A stretch of 64,000 nt of DNA. It comes from Massariosphaeria phaeospora. Taxonomy: Eukaryota > Ascomycota > Dothideomycetes > Pleosporales. Position 1 is the first letter of the stretch. Each line of letters begins with the position of its first letter. Shown one piece after another: positions 1-10,314 of the stretch. The position numbers were made by a program, and so were the translations under genes. Below the pieces are notes generated by a model. The model saw only the letters and a program-made list of their open reading frames with translations. It was not told where the DNA came from and did not search any database. The stretch covers positions 1,040,395-1,104,394 of the forward strand of contig JAADJZ010000016.1 in NCBI GenBank assembly GCA_011032825.1, given 5' to 3'.

Positions 1-1146
1 CTTCTGATTGAGACACGCAGCCTGGAGCTCCGACGCTTCGGCAGCTACTGGGATGGTTGGCTTGAGCTCTTCCGCTGGAATAACAATTGGCTCGGGGGTG
101 TCCTCGTCCTTGAGACTCGCATCGGGGGACTCGGAGGGTTTGATGGGCTCTTCGACGGTTTCATCCGTGGCTGACGCTGCGGCTGACGAGGCATCGGCGG
201 ACTTGTGAGACGCTGAAGCTTTGGCGAACTTGGACGACGACTTGGACTCGGCCTTGTCGTCCTTGTTCGCTTTTGACTTTTTGCCCTTGGCTGCTGGACA
301 GTCCGGGTTCGGAGGTGCGACCTGTGACAGGAACTGAACCATGCCCGCCTTGGTCATTTCACCAGTGTGCACAGAGCCTTCTTCAGCACCCGCGGGAATA
401 AGATACAGACTAGGGAAGTTTTCAATGCCATATTTCTTGACAGTTTCAGTCTCCTTGTTCCGTATCTGCGCGAGCGAGACGATACCAGCGAAATCAATCG
501 CTAGCGCTTTCAGTGTAGCGCTCACTACGCCCTTGTCAGTGAACAGGATGGCCCTGGCGCTGTCCTTGTTTTGCTCGACCCATTCGTCCGCGTTCTTGTC
601 ATTCAGCCTCTTCACGTTGTTCGGAATCTTGTCCTTGACGGCGTCGGAGATGCCCTTTGCGTTTCGCGGGCCCTGGTAGTCTTCGACGGTCGGCTTGCCG
701 GGCTTCTTGCTGGGTCTCACGATCTTGAGGGTGGGGAAGCCCTGGACACCCATCTGGCCGCAGAATGGCTTGTTCACCTCCTCGTCGCAGTTGACGGCTG
801 CAACCTTGGCGATACCGTCGAGTGATTTCGCAGCCGACTCGTAGGCAGGCTTGAGTTTCTGGCAATGGCCACACCATGGCGCGTAGAACCTGGAGCGGTC
901 AACCAGAGCACGGGGATGCGGGCAGACACGGGCTTACTCGACAATCTGGTTGATCAGTTAGCTTAGACGTCAATGCATGCGAGGGACGCGGCGACGTACA
1001 GAAGTGTAGTTTGACTTTGCAATGAGCCGGTCGTAGTCGGGCCCGTTCAGCTGGAGGACGGCCGAGTTCTTGGTGTACAGGCCGGCGGCGTGCGCGTGGA
1101 GGGCGAGCGAGGCCGCGGCGGCGACGAGAGCTGTGGTGCGTACCAT
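1..1146 (-). CDS. Protein disulfide isomerase, P5/Mpd1-like (3' end beyond window)
   Basis: ER-lumen thiol oxidoreductase that would form and reshuffle disulfides in secretory proteins. The N terminus is a signal peptide of about 20 residues (MVRTTALVAAAASLALHAHA). A thioredoxin domain follows with the active site APWCGHCQK and the cis-Pro stretch GFPTLK. A second, redox-inactive thioredoxin-like segment (FPSLYLIP) comes next, then a Lys/Ser/Ala-rich tail that runs off the left edge. Exon 1 is 1000-1146, intron 946-999, exon 2 only 938-945, intron 890-937, exon 3 from 889 leftwards. The 8-nt exon restores the frame and the conserved IVEFYAPW reading. The start was chosen because it begins the signal peptide. 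About 348 codons are visible. The family is clear; the exact paralogue is not, because the C terminus and any ER-retention signal are missing. Confidence 0.9.
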
Positions 1147-1338
1147 GGTTGGGGAGAGTGAAAGGCCGTTGAGGGGGAAGCGAGACACAGAGCGGAGTCG
1201 GGAGGAGGCGGGCGCTTATGAAGTTGGCGGCTCACATCACGGCGGTGAAAGAAGCCAGACTGTCCTTTACGTGCCGTGAAGCTTGGAAGCTGTCAGTGTT
1301 GCAGCAGCGCCACACTGTGGCTTTGGCGCATGGCGGGG

Positions 1339-1543
1339 TGCATTAATTCGTGTCCAATAGGTATGAGATAGCTTCAGGCAATGCTCCTGACAGTATATTA
1401 AATTCTAGCAATAGCTAGAGAGACTACTTTTCTCTTTACAAAGCCTTACTGTCTCTAGTATACTAGGTAAAGTACTATAAAAACCTCTAAAGGTGTAGAG
1501 GTGTAGTCAAGGTGCGCGTGTTGGCAGACACGAATTAATGCAC
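1339..1543. repeat. Small inverted-repeat (MITE-like) element
   Basis: A 17-bp perfect inverted repeat (GTGCATTAATTCGTGTC at 1339-1355 and its complement ending at 1543) bounds about 205 bp of AT-rich, non-coding DNA between the PDI-like and VTA1 genes. Its interior, 1371-1470, is one copy of a dispersed repeat that also occurs near 3.4, 23.8 and 31.9 kb. There is no coding capacity. A target-site duplication is not clear. Confidence 0.5.
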
Positions 1544-1653
1544 GGGGGTGACGGCAGACGGCGCTACCGGCAGCCCAGGCCTCAGCGACCAGTCTATGCC
1601 ATGGCAGCGCGCCGTGCAGTCACAACCACCGCTATACACTCGCAACCACAGCC

Positions 1654-3119
1654 ATGGCTGCCACCGTGCCAGCCAAGCTCAAGGACATTGCCGTGTTTGC
1701 GAAGCGCGCCGCCCAGCTCGAGCGCTTCGAGCCCATCGTCACGTACTGGCGTATGTCCTGAGGCTCCAGCATGCACCCCGACGCGCACCGCTAACCCGCC
1801 CAGTACGCTTCTACATGACCCAGAAGATAATCCGTGAAAACCTCCATCTCGCCGACGCAGAATGCACGGCCTACGCGACCGACCTTATGGAGGGGCTGGA
1901 GCGGACCAAGGCCGAACATGCCACCGAAGATGCCCTGCTGGACGAGGTGGCCGCATACGCCTACTGTGAGCAATTCGCGCTGAAGACGTTTGCCAAGGGC
2001 GAAAGGGAGATGGAGACGGACAGCGTGACCAAGTAGGCCACCACCCCATGGTAGTCCTGTATGCTTGCTGATTCGGAATGCAGGGCCACACCAGACACGC
2101 TCATGGCCGCCTCGACCTTCTTCGAGATTCTGTCCATATGGAAGCCCGACCTCGACCTCGAAATCAAGTCCAAGCAGAAGTACGCCAAGTTCCACGCCCT
2201 GCGCATCCTCAAAGCCCAGAAGAACGGCGAAGACCCGAACTTTTCCAACCCCGTGCGCGAGCCACCGCCGCCGGCCATGGTGCCTCCTCCCCTAGACCCC
2301 GACGACCCCGAAGTGCAGGATATAAGCGGCGGCACACTCCAACCGGATATGCGGAACCCGTTCCAGCCCTACGTCGAGTCCGTTCCCAATACCTCGGTTC
2401 AACCATCTCCGACCTTTTCTGCGCAAAGGGTGTCTCCACCACCGAACCTGCCTTCAGCACCAACAGGCTATACACAATCGTCACATCGAGACGTGTCGCC
2501 AATTTCGCAGCCGGCTACATCCCGACAGGGCTCCGTCGTTTCTGTCGGTGGCGGTTACTTTCCACGAGTCGACGTGCCGACCTTTACCGCAGACACCGCA
2601 GCCCCACGCTTGCCTACAGCGCCATCAGGAGAAGATGAGCCCATGACTAGCCCGCTCCAAGGGTCAACCCTACCCTCTGGATCCCAGCTTCCGCAAGCGC
2701 CTCAGGCTCCTGATGCACAAAGCTTCTATCAGAATGCCGCCTCACCAGCTCCAGTTCAACAGCCCCCTCCACAACACTTCCAATCTGCGCCTCCACAGCC
2801 AACCTTTCTACCACCGCCCTCACAACCTGCGCAGCAACCCTCATTCTTCCAACCAAACCCGATGCCTCCTCCACAACATCACCAGTATCCGCCCCGACCT
2901 ACGCAGCCTGTCCCATCACAGCCCCCGCCTCAGCATTACGCACAACAAATACCGCCTGCTCAACCAGCACAGCGCCAGGGACCGTTTACAAATGATGAAG
3001 AGGCAATATCGCTAGCACAAAAGCATGCCAAGTGGGCTATATCAGCCTTGAACTTCGAGGATGTGAATACTGCAGTGAGCGAACTCAGAGCTGCACTGCA
3101 AACTTTAGGTGCAAACTAG
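1654..3119 (+). CDS. VTA1: Vacuolar protein sorting protein VTA1
   Basis: Activator of the AAA-ATPase Vps4, which disassembles ESCRT-III on endosomes during multivesicular-body formation. Exons are 1654-1750, 1804-2032 and 2084-3119, giving 453 residues. Residues 1-160 are the N-terminal Vta1 domain (tandem MIT-like helices; FEPIVTYWLRFYMTQKI and TLMAASTFFEILSIW are recognisable). A long Pro/Gln-rich disordered linker fills the middle. The last 40 residues (EEAISLAQKHAKWAISALNF onward) match the C-terminal VSL segment that dimerises and binds Vps4. The linker is long, as is usual in filamentous fungi. The start at 1654 gives the conserved opening AATVPAKLKDIAVFAKRA. VPS33, another endosomal trafficking gene, lies immediately downstream on the same strand. 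Confidence 0.93.
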
Positions 3120-3330
3120 ATGTTGCACCAGCTTGTATTATATATCTTGTTGCGTGGCGAAGTCGCTGCTAGTCGCGGTTTGCGAGCTAAGGCTTCCGGT
3201 TATACCCTTGGTAGATGGAATACATATAATTTGTAGAGTATTATTATCAGCCTCTAGTAACACTTCACTGTTCTAATTATCCCCCCCTGCGTAACTACAT
3301 CTTGCCTACCAGTTCTATACTGTGTAGACA

Positions 3331-3433
3331 TTGCCTAGTATAATAGATACAATAGAGCCTTGTAAAGATAGAGAGAAGCTGTTTGCCTATTGCTAGTCTC
3401 CTATACACTGTCAAGAGGATTGCCCAAAGTCTA
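3331..3433 (-). repeat. Dispersed short repeat, copy 2
   Basis: Read on the minus strand, this segment shares the core CAATCCTCTTGACAGT and the distal blocks TTTACAAGGCTCTA and TATTATACTAGGCAA with segments at 1371-1470, 23801-23900 and 31914-31993. It lies between VTA1 and VPS33, in the 5' flank of VPS33. It is non-coding and diverged. Confidence 0.5.
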
Positions 3434-3648
3434 CTCAAGAGTCAAGAGTGGCATGGATTCTGCCCAGGCGGTGGAGGCAGTATTAGTCATCGCGCACGTA
3501 CCACTAGCACTACCTCGGAACCTTCCAGGAAATCCAGCGTGCCACTGCAATCACAACCTCTCTATCAGCGATTTGGCCTGCACACACCTCAGATACCGCC
3601 ATGCCGTGGTATCTGCGTGCGCACCCTACTGTCTAAGAGCTTGTCGCC

Positions 3649-5937
3649 ATGGCTCCCATTGCTCCCTTCAACGCTGCAGAGATTTCAGAGAAGGCGCGCA
3701 GAGATTTGCTCCTCTTGCTCGAAGGTGTAAGGTAATATCAACCTCGCATCATGTTGCTCATGCTCATTAGTCTTACTAGATAAGAGGAAAGAAGAATCTT
3801 GTACTAGAAAAGGGTCTGGCTGGGTCTTTGAACCTGCTGGTCAAATTTTCCACACTACAAGAGTATGGCGTGGACAAGCCCTTCTTCCTGGAGAACGACA
3901 ATGTCGACACGTCGCAGCGCAATGTCGTTTTCCTTGCTCGAGGGGAGAAGGCGAAAACGGTGATGGCTGTTGCTGGTACGTTTACTTAATCTACCCTGCC
4001 GCAGTGCCAGTCGACGCTGCGATTGAATCTGCAACACCCGGTTTGGGATCATAAAAGAGACCAGGCAGATAGCACCCACTCTGTCTAGTCAAGATTGATC
4101 CCTAGATTGAATCCAGCACTTTAATTGGATATCTCATTGCTTCTCCATGCAGAGCATATCTATTGTACGGTGCTTACATGTATCTAGATCAAATCAAACG
4201 GTTACGGCGTGACAGCCAGATCGAACATGAATTCTCCATAATCTGGGTGCCGCGACGTACCATGGTTTCAGATCAGCTGCTTGAAGAAGCTGGCGTATTG
4301 GGTGAAGCAAGCGTAACCGAATGGCCGCTTTTCTTCGTGCCCCTTGCAGACGATGTGTTCTCGCTGGAGTTGGACGATGCCATGTCGGACCTCTATCTCG
4401 TAAGATGCATGCCATCATCCGACACTCTTATGCTAAGCCTCGATAGCGCAAAGACCCCACGTCCATCTACTTGTCAGCCAAAGCTCTCATGGCACAGCAA
4501 CAGAAGCATGGACTATTTCCGCGCATCATCGGCAAAGGAGACAACGGCAAGCGCTTGGCTGACCTCCTTGTTCGAATGCGCACAGAAGTCGCCGCAGGAG
4601 AGAGTTCCGACAATAGTGGTCCCTCGTTTCTTGGTCTAACTCCCAGCTCCACCGTCGACAGTCTCATCATCATCGACCGTGAGGTTGATTTTCCCACTAT
4701 GCTCCTAACTCAGTTGACCTATGAAGGTCTCATAGATGAAGTCTTCAACATAACCGCTAATCAGACCGAGGTTGATTCCTCTGTCGTTGGTGGCGCTCCG
4801 CCGCAGCCTGGCCAAACCGGATCGGCATCATCAAGTATGAAGCGGAAGGTCTTGATTGATCCAGGAGATGCACTCTACAGCACCCTTCGTGACTCCAACT
4901 TTGCTGTCGTGGGCAACCTACTTAACAAGGCTGCAAGGCGTCTGCAGAGCAGCACTGAGCGCAATCAACTCGCTGCCAAATCGACAGCCGAACTTCGAGA
5001 GTTTGTCGCGAAGCTACCCGGCTACCAGGCAGAGCAGGCCAGCTTGAAGCTACATACATCCCTTGCGGAAGAGATTATCAAGTTCACACGTACAGATATC
5101 TTTACGCGTTCGCTCGAAGTCCAGCAAAATATCATGTCCGGCGCCGACCCCACAACACAACACGACACTATCTCCGAACTGATAGCTCGTGACATACCAC
5201 TCCCGACCATCCTCCGTCTACTGTGTTTAGAGAGCACCACCAACGCAGGGATGCGTCACAAAGACCTAGAGACTTTCAAACGCGCCATCCTCCAAGCCTA
5301 CGGACCACAGCACCTCCTCACTCTCGCTTCCCTCGAAAAGATGAACCTGCTGCAACCGCGTGGTGGCGTCGGTCTAGGCACTACCCCAGCCGCGAAGCCC
5401 GGATCCGTCACAAACTACACCCCGCTGCGCAAGTCGCTCCGCCTCTGGGACGACGAAGTCAACGAAGCCGACCCCAACGACATATCCTACACCTTCTCGG
5501 GCTACGCGCCACTCTCCGTGCGCCTCGTGCAATCCCTCATCCAGAAGCACACGCTCGCCAACCTCGTCAAGCCCAGCGCCAACCCGCAAGCCCCCGCGCA
5601 AGCCAACCCGCTGGCGCAGGGCCTGCGGCTCTTCGACGACGCGGCCAAATACGTGCGCGGCGCGACATTTGACGAGCGCCAGGCCGGCGCGGAGAAGGCG
5701 GGCAAGGCGCGCAGTACGCTGGCGGGGAGCGGTCATGATAAGGGGAAGACGACGGTGGTGTTTTATTTGGGGGGTGTTACGAGGGCGGAGATTGCGGCGT
5801 TGAGGTTTGTGGGGGGGAGGTTGAGGGAGGGGGAAGGGGAGGGCGCGGGGGGGAGGGTCGTGGTTTGTGCGACGGGGGTTGTGGGGGGAGAGGGCTTGGT
5901 GGGGTGTGCGGTTGAGGGGGGGAGGTTTAAGGGGTAG
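3649..5937 (+). CDS. VPS33: Vacuolar sorting protein VPS33 (Sec1/Munc18 family)
   Basis: SM-family subunit of the HOPS and CORVET tethering complexes, which binds SNARE bundles at vacuole and endosome fusion. Exons are 3649-3731, 3785-3975, 4188-4399 and 4447-5937, giving 658 residues. Typical Sec1 blocks are visible: HEFSIIWVPRRTMVSDQLLE, the IGKGDNGKRLADLL segment, SLIIIDREVDFPTMLLTQLT and LRLLCLESTTNAG. The third intron boundary (3976-4187) is the least certain; it is long for this genome, but the joined reading VADQIKRLRRDSQ matches the family. The C-terminal 60 codons (about 5740-5930) switch to very G-rich usage, unlike the rest of the gene, but stay in frame and keep the closing EIAALRF block. 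Confidence 0.93.
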
Positions 5938-7703
5938 GTGTAGCGGGTTAGTGCGTTCAACGAGGAGATGGAGGTGGTAGGTAGGTTGTCTAGAGCCAAC
6001 CAGCCAGCCAGCCAGCGTTTCAGTCGACGACGATGCCAACGACGGCGCGTTGTGTCTTGAGTCTTTGATCAAGAGCCGGCCGGACAATCTCATCTTTTTC
6101 CTTCGTTTAGCAACTGCGTCTCTTACTCTTCTCTCCCATTCCGTTCCCTTTCCATGTCCTTGTGCACAAGCTCTTCATAGACAATGCAATTCAATTCAAT
6201 TCAATTCAATCCCCTACTCTCGTGGGTACGGTGCGGTACAAGTCTAATACTATACACTTGAGTTCGGCTTTGCAAACGAAAGTAAGGTAAAGGAGGAAAG
6301 TAAAGGAAAGTAAAGTAAAGGAAAGTAAAGTAAAGGAAAGGAAAGGAAAGGTAGATGTAGCCTGTCTGTCTGTTTGTTAGACGAGTTTGGTTTGGTTTGC
6401 TTTGGTGGTGGAGAACTTGGACGGTGGTGGGAGGGTGGATGAGAGGATCGAGGGATGGGCTGAGGGGGGCTTGTTTGTTTGTTTGTTGGGAGGGGAAGGG
6501 GATGGAAGGAGGAATAGGGTTGAGTGGCTGGGGTAGGGCTTGATATTGTGCGCTGGGGTGTTCGGGTGTTTGGGTGTTTGAATGGGAGTATGGAGGGGTG
6601 AGGTTTAGTTTGGTTCGGTTCGGTAGTGCATTAAAGACGGGGTTGTAGGTTCGATTTGTTGAGCGGAGAGGACAAGATGGAGAGCTATGTTTGCTTTAGA
6701 TAGCAGCGGGGTCGCGGTGGGAAGAACGAGTTGGTCAATTGATTGTTTGGATATGCTGGCTTTGCTACCTAACCTTTGTGATGTGCATAGGAAGGCACGT
6801 GGTAAATGGATCAATATACAGTGTTCGCGCTGGTAGGCTACGGGGTGTGTTTAAGAGTTGGTTGGTTGGACATGCCGATGTAGTAACTAACTTCGCTGAA
6901 AAGGCCCAGTCGTAAGTCTCGAAAGTATACACGGTTGTTTGATGCATGGAGGCTGGGCAAGGCGGAGCTGAGCTGGGCTTCGCGACGTGCGTGCGTAAAG
7001 TTGCGAGCGGAGCGTGCTGTTATGTACATACCCACCCACTCCACTCCTACAAACCGCTTCCTGTATCCCCAGCCATTTATCTGTACACCTCTTGCGTTTC
7101 TGGCACTGCGTTTTTGTCTGACGCCGCTGACAAATACCTAGAGGGGGCTCGGCGATTGCGGATATATGTACACATACATACATGTATTTGAATTCCATAT
7201 TTGCATTTCTGCGATGGAGTGGCTTCTCCGCGTTTCGTCCGGATAAGCCGGTGCGGAAAACCGGGATTAGTCACTTTGTGGCTGGGGGGAAGAGTGGGTA
7301 GCGCTGTGTAGACTTGCTTGTTTGGGTGCGTCGCTTATGAGTGATGGAGCGATGCGGATTGTGGATTGGCTGCGCGGGTGGTCTAGAGATGGGACGGGGG
7401 CGCGCTAGGTCAAGAGTATGCGGTTGTGTGTGAGCGAGGACGCGCGCGATGTGTTTGTTTGTAAGTCTCGGTGTTGATGTAACACCTTGCGTCCGGATCT
7501 GAAAGACTAGGGCGTTTTTTTGCTGCGTTGGAGGGGAGTGGAATGGTATGGAACCATATAGGAGGATGCGCGGGGTGGTTATATAGATGGGAGCATGTAG
7601 ATCGGTGTTGAGGTTCATCCGACCACGATAACGATAACGTAAACCAACTCTTCGATATTTTCACGAATCTTGTTGTCGTTCGCCCGGTCGACCTGCTCGC
7701 GAT
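5938..7703. other. Intergenic region with simple repeats, no gene seen
   Basis: About 1.8 kb without a convincing coding frame. It holds a (TTCAA)n-like run near 6186-6210, a purine-rich AAAGTAAAGG array at about 6283-6350, and GT-rich stretches near 6380-6600 and 7290-7600. Short frames here are not supported. It probably contains the VPS33 terminator and the promoter of the downstream oxidoreductase. Confidence 0.5.
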
Positions 7704-9087
7704 ATGGCGGCCATATTAGCTTCTCCGCTCCAGACGCCGTCGGGGCTGGTGTTTCGCAATCGGCTGGTGAAGGTACGAGGTTTCTCGGTCTGTCGTCTAT
7801 TATGTTGACGCAGCGACTCAGGCTGCAATGGCCGAAACTATGTCTGAGGATGGAATGCCGAATGAGAAGCACATCCAGGCGTACGCGACGTGGGGTACTG
7901 GTGGTTGGGGAGGTCTACTCACTGGTATGAAGTGCTTCCTCCGTAACAAGACCTTGCTGACATGGTGTGCTAGGTAACGTCGACGTGTCGACGGTGTATA
8001 AAGGCAGCAATCAGAACGTCACTGTCCCCGGGAAGATTCCGCCCGCGATGCGCGACGCCTGGGCTCAGTGGGCTCTAGCAACGCAAAAAGAAGGCGCAGC
8101 AGGCATCGTCCAGCTCGTGCATCCCGGCCGCCAGAGTTTTGCGAAGACCGGCGACCGTGGTTTCTTCGAGAAAGCCATTGGCCCGTCTGCTGTACCTCTC
8201 CGCCTCGGTGATGGAATCTTCGATCGTGTGCTAGGCATGATACTGTTCGGGACTCCGAAAGAGATGACGCTTCAGGATATCGACCTGGTCGTCCAACAGT
8301 TTGCCGCAGCCGCCAAACACGCGCACGAGGCGGGCTTCAAGGGCGTCGAAATCCACGGCGCGCACGGCTATATCATCACGCAGTTCCTCTCCCCCAAATC
8401 GAACCTCCGCCAAGATGCGTACGGCGGCACCGTGGCCAAACGCGCGCAGCTGGCCATCGACGTCATCCGCGCGATCCGCAACGCAGTCCCCGCCTCCTTC
8501 TGCGTAGGCATCAAGCTCAATTCCGCCGATGTCGGCGGCAACGAGAGCCTGGAGGACAGCCTGGAGCAAGTGCGCCTCATCGCACAGGAGCAGGTCGACT
8601 TCCTCGAGATCAGTGGCGGGACGTTTGAGAACCTGCGCACGGCGAAGGGCGACGATACCAAGGCTACGAGTACGGCGAAGCGCGAGGCCTTTTTCCTCGA
8701 CTATGCGCGTGAGGTGCGAGCGAGGTTTCCAGATGTCATTTTGATGGTGACGGGCGGGTTCCGCAGCCGCAGGGGCATGGTTGCGGCGTTGGAGAGTGGC
8801 GCGTGCGATTTGGTGGGCCTGGGACGCCCGGCTATCGTGTTCCCGCATCTGCCGAGGGATGTGCTGTTGAATGAGGCGGTTGGGGATCAGGATGCCGTGG
8901 TGGATTTGGCGGATGTGCCGCCGCCGTGGTTCCTCAAGTCGAGTAAAGTTGTTACTGCTGGCGCTGGCTCGGTAAGTCCCACGATACCATGCGTACAGGT
9001 GTTTGCTAATGGGGATAGTTGTATTATGTATCACAGATTAAGGCTATCGCGGCGGGCCAGACACCCAAGGCGCCTCCGAAGGTGTGA
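7704..9087 (+). CDS. NADH:flavin oxidoreductase, old yellow enzyme-like
   Basis: FMN-dependent TIM-barrel enzyme of the OYE/NADH oxidase family; such proteins reduce activated alkenes with NAD(P)H. Exons are 7704-7772, 7822-7924, 7974-8971 and 9019-9087, giving 412 residues. Family signatures are NRLVKAAMAE near residue 20, the VQLVHPGRQ block, the active-site EIHGAHGYIITQFLSP, the SNLRQDAYGG turn, and C-terminal phosphate-binding segments VTGGFRSR and LVGLGRP. The intron-1 acceptor was placed at 7821 because it alone gives the conserved KAAMAE reading. The substrate cannot be told. No metabolic cluster partners are adjacent. The last small exon (9019-9087) is inferred from splice sites and frame. 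Confidence 0.9.
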
Positions 9088-10314
9088 TCGCTGATAAAGA
9101 AGACTTTCGGCGATCCTCTTGACAGCCCAGGAGGTTTTAGCAAGTAGTAGATAGCCTCCCTGCGTTTGTACGTTGTCTTGTAGTATCTAGCATAGTAGGT
9201 GTTGCCTATATAGGGCGTGCATGGAGTAGAGATAAGCGGGTAGACTTGTGGTACCTAGAGGTGCGCGGTGGGACTGGGACGGAGCTGGGCATAATGCGGT
9301 GCGGCTTCTTGAACCTCATTGTAGGCCTTGACATCGAAACAATATATTATGTAATTCACTCTTTCGAAGGCCGGTAGTCGAGACAAGGTCTCGTCAGCAG
9401 TTGTAAGGAAGATGAAGTCGCAATCGATGCGAATCCACATTTGGTCTAGTGCCGCAAACGTCATCAGGAACACGACCCACAGTGGCCACGACGGAACGGG
9501 ACCGAGTCTCCAACACCATCAATGCTGACATCGATTGATCAACTCTGAGCTCAACGGCCGATAGTAAACGAATCCTTGCATGCACGCCTGAGGTTTCAGC
9601 TGCAGAGTTTCGACCGTCATTACGCATCGAACGTGGTCAACTCTCCAGCGCCCTTGAGGACTTCCTAGGTATTGTGAGCAGTCGCCAGGCCTCTCTATGT
9701 ATGAACACTGAGCTGATATAGTGTACAGACTTTTTGGTGTCTCACGCAGTGGCACATGTGCCGGTTCGCGGTTGGAACCACAGCCTTCAAGTTCAGCCTA
9801 CTTTGTGGCACTCCTGGCACGATTCGGCCTCCCAGCCAGTATTTTTTCGAACTCAGAACGGAAGCCGCTTAGCGCATGCGGTCACCTTCCACCGGTGCTT
9901 GCCGAACGACGCATATAGGGGCGGTGATCATACAGTACCACGTATAAGAGCAACTATCAGAGGTGATGGGAATACATGGGCGCTGTGAGGCTAACGAACT
10001 GCGAATCAGTGCATAGTGCGATTGCACTACAAAGTCAGATGGACACTGTCTGAATCAAGTACGATGACACAGTCGATAATCTGAGTGACCTATACCTGAA
10101 GAGCCTTATCAGATTCGTGGCAGTTGAAAGGCGACCAAGTGCGACATTCGTTTGGTTGGTTTCATTGGAATCACGAGGTAACCCCATGATGTCTCAAGGG
10201 TTAAGTAACATGGGACATAGTGAACCGTGATCGTTTGCGGCAAAGGTATACATTGCTCTGTTGGACGGATCAGGATCCTTGCCTACTTACTCCTTGAATT
10301 CAAACTTTGCGGAA
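9088..10314. other. Intergenic region, nothing recognised
   Basis: About 1.2 kb without a frame that resembles a protein, a tRNA or a clear repeat. It separates two genes on the same strand. Confidence 0.45.

Noticed and set aside
5374..6093. 239-residue minus-strand frame over the VPS33 end
   Set aside because: Antisense shadow produced by the G-rich 3' end of VPS33.
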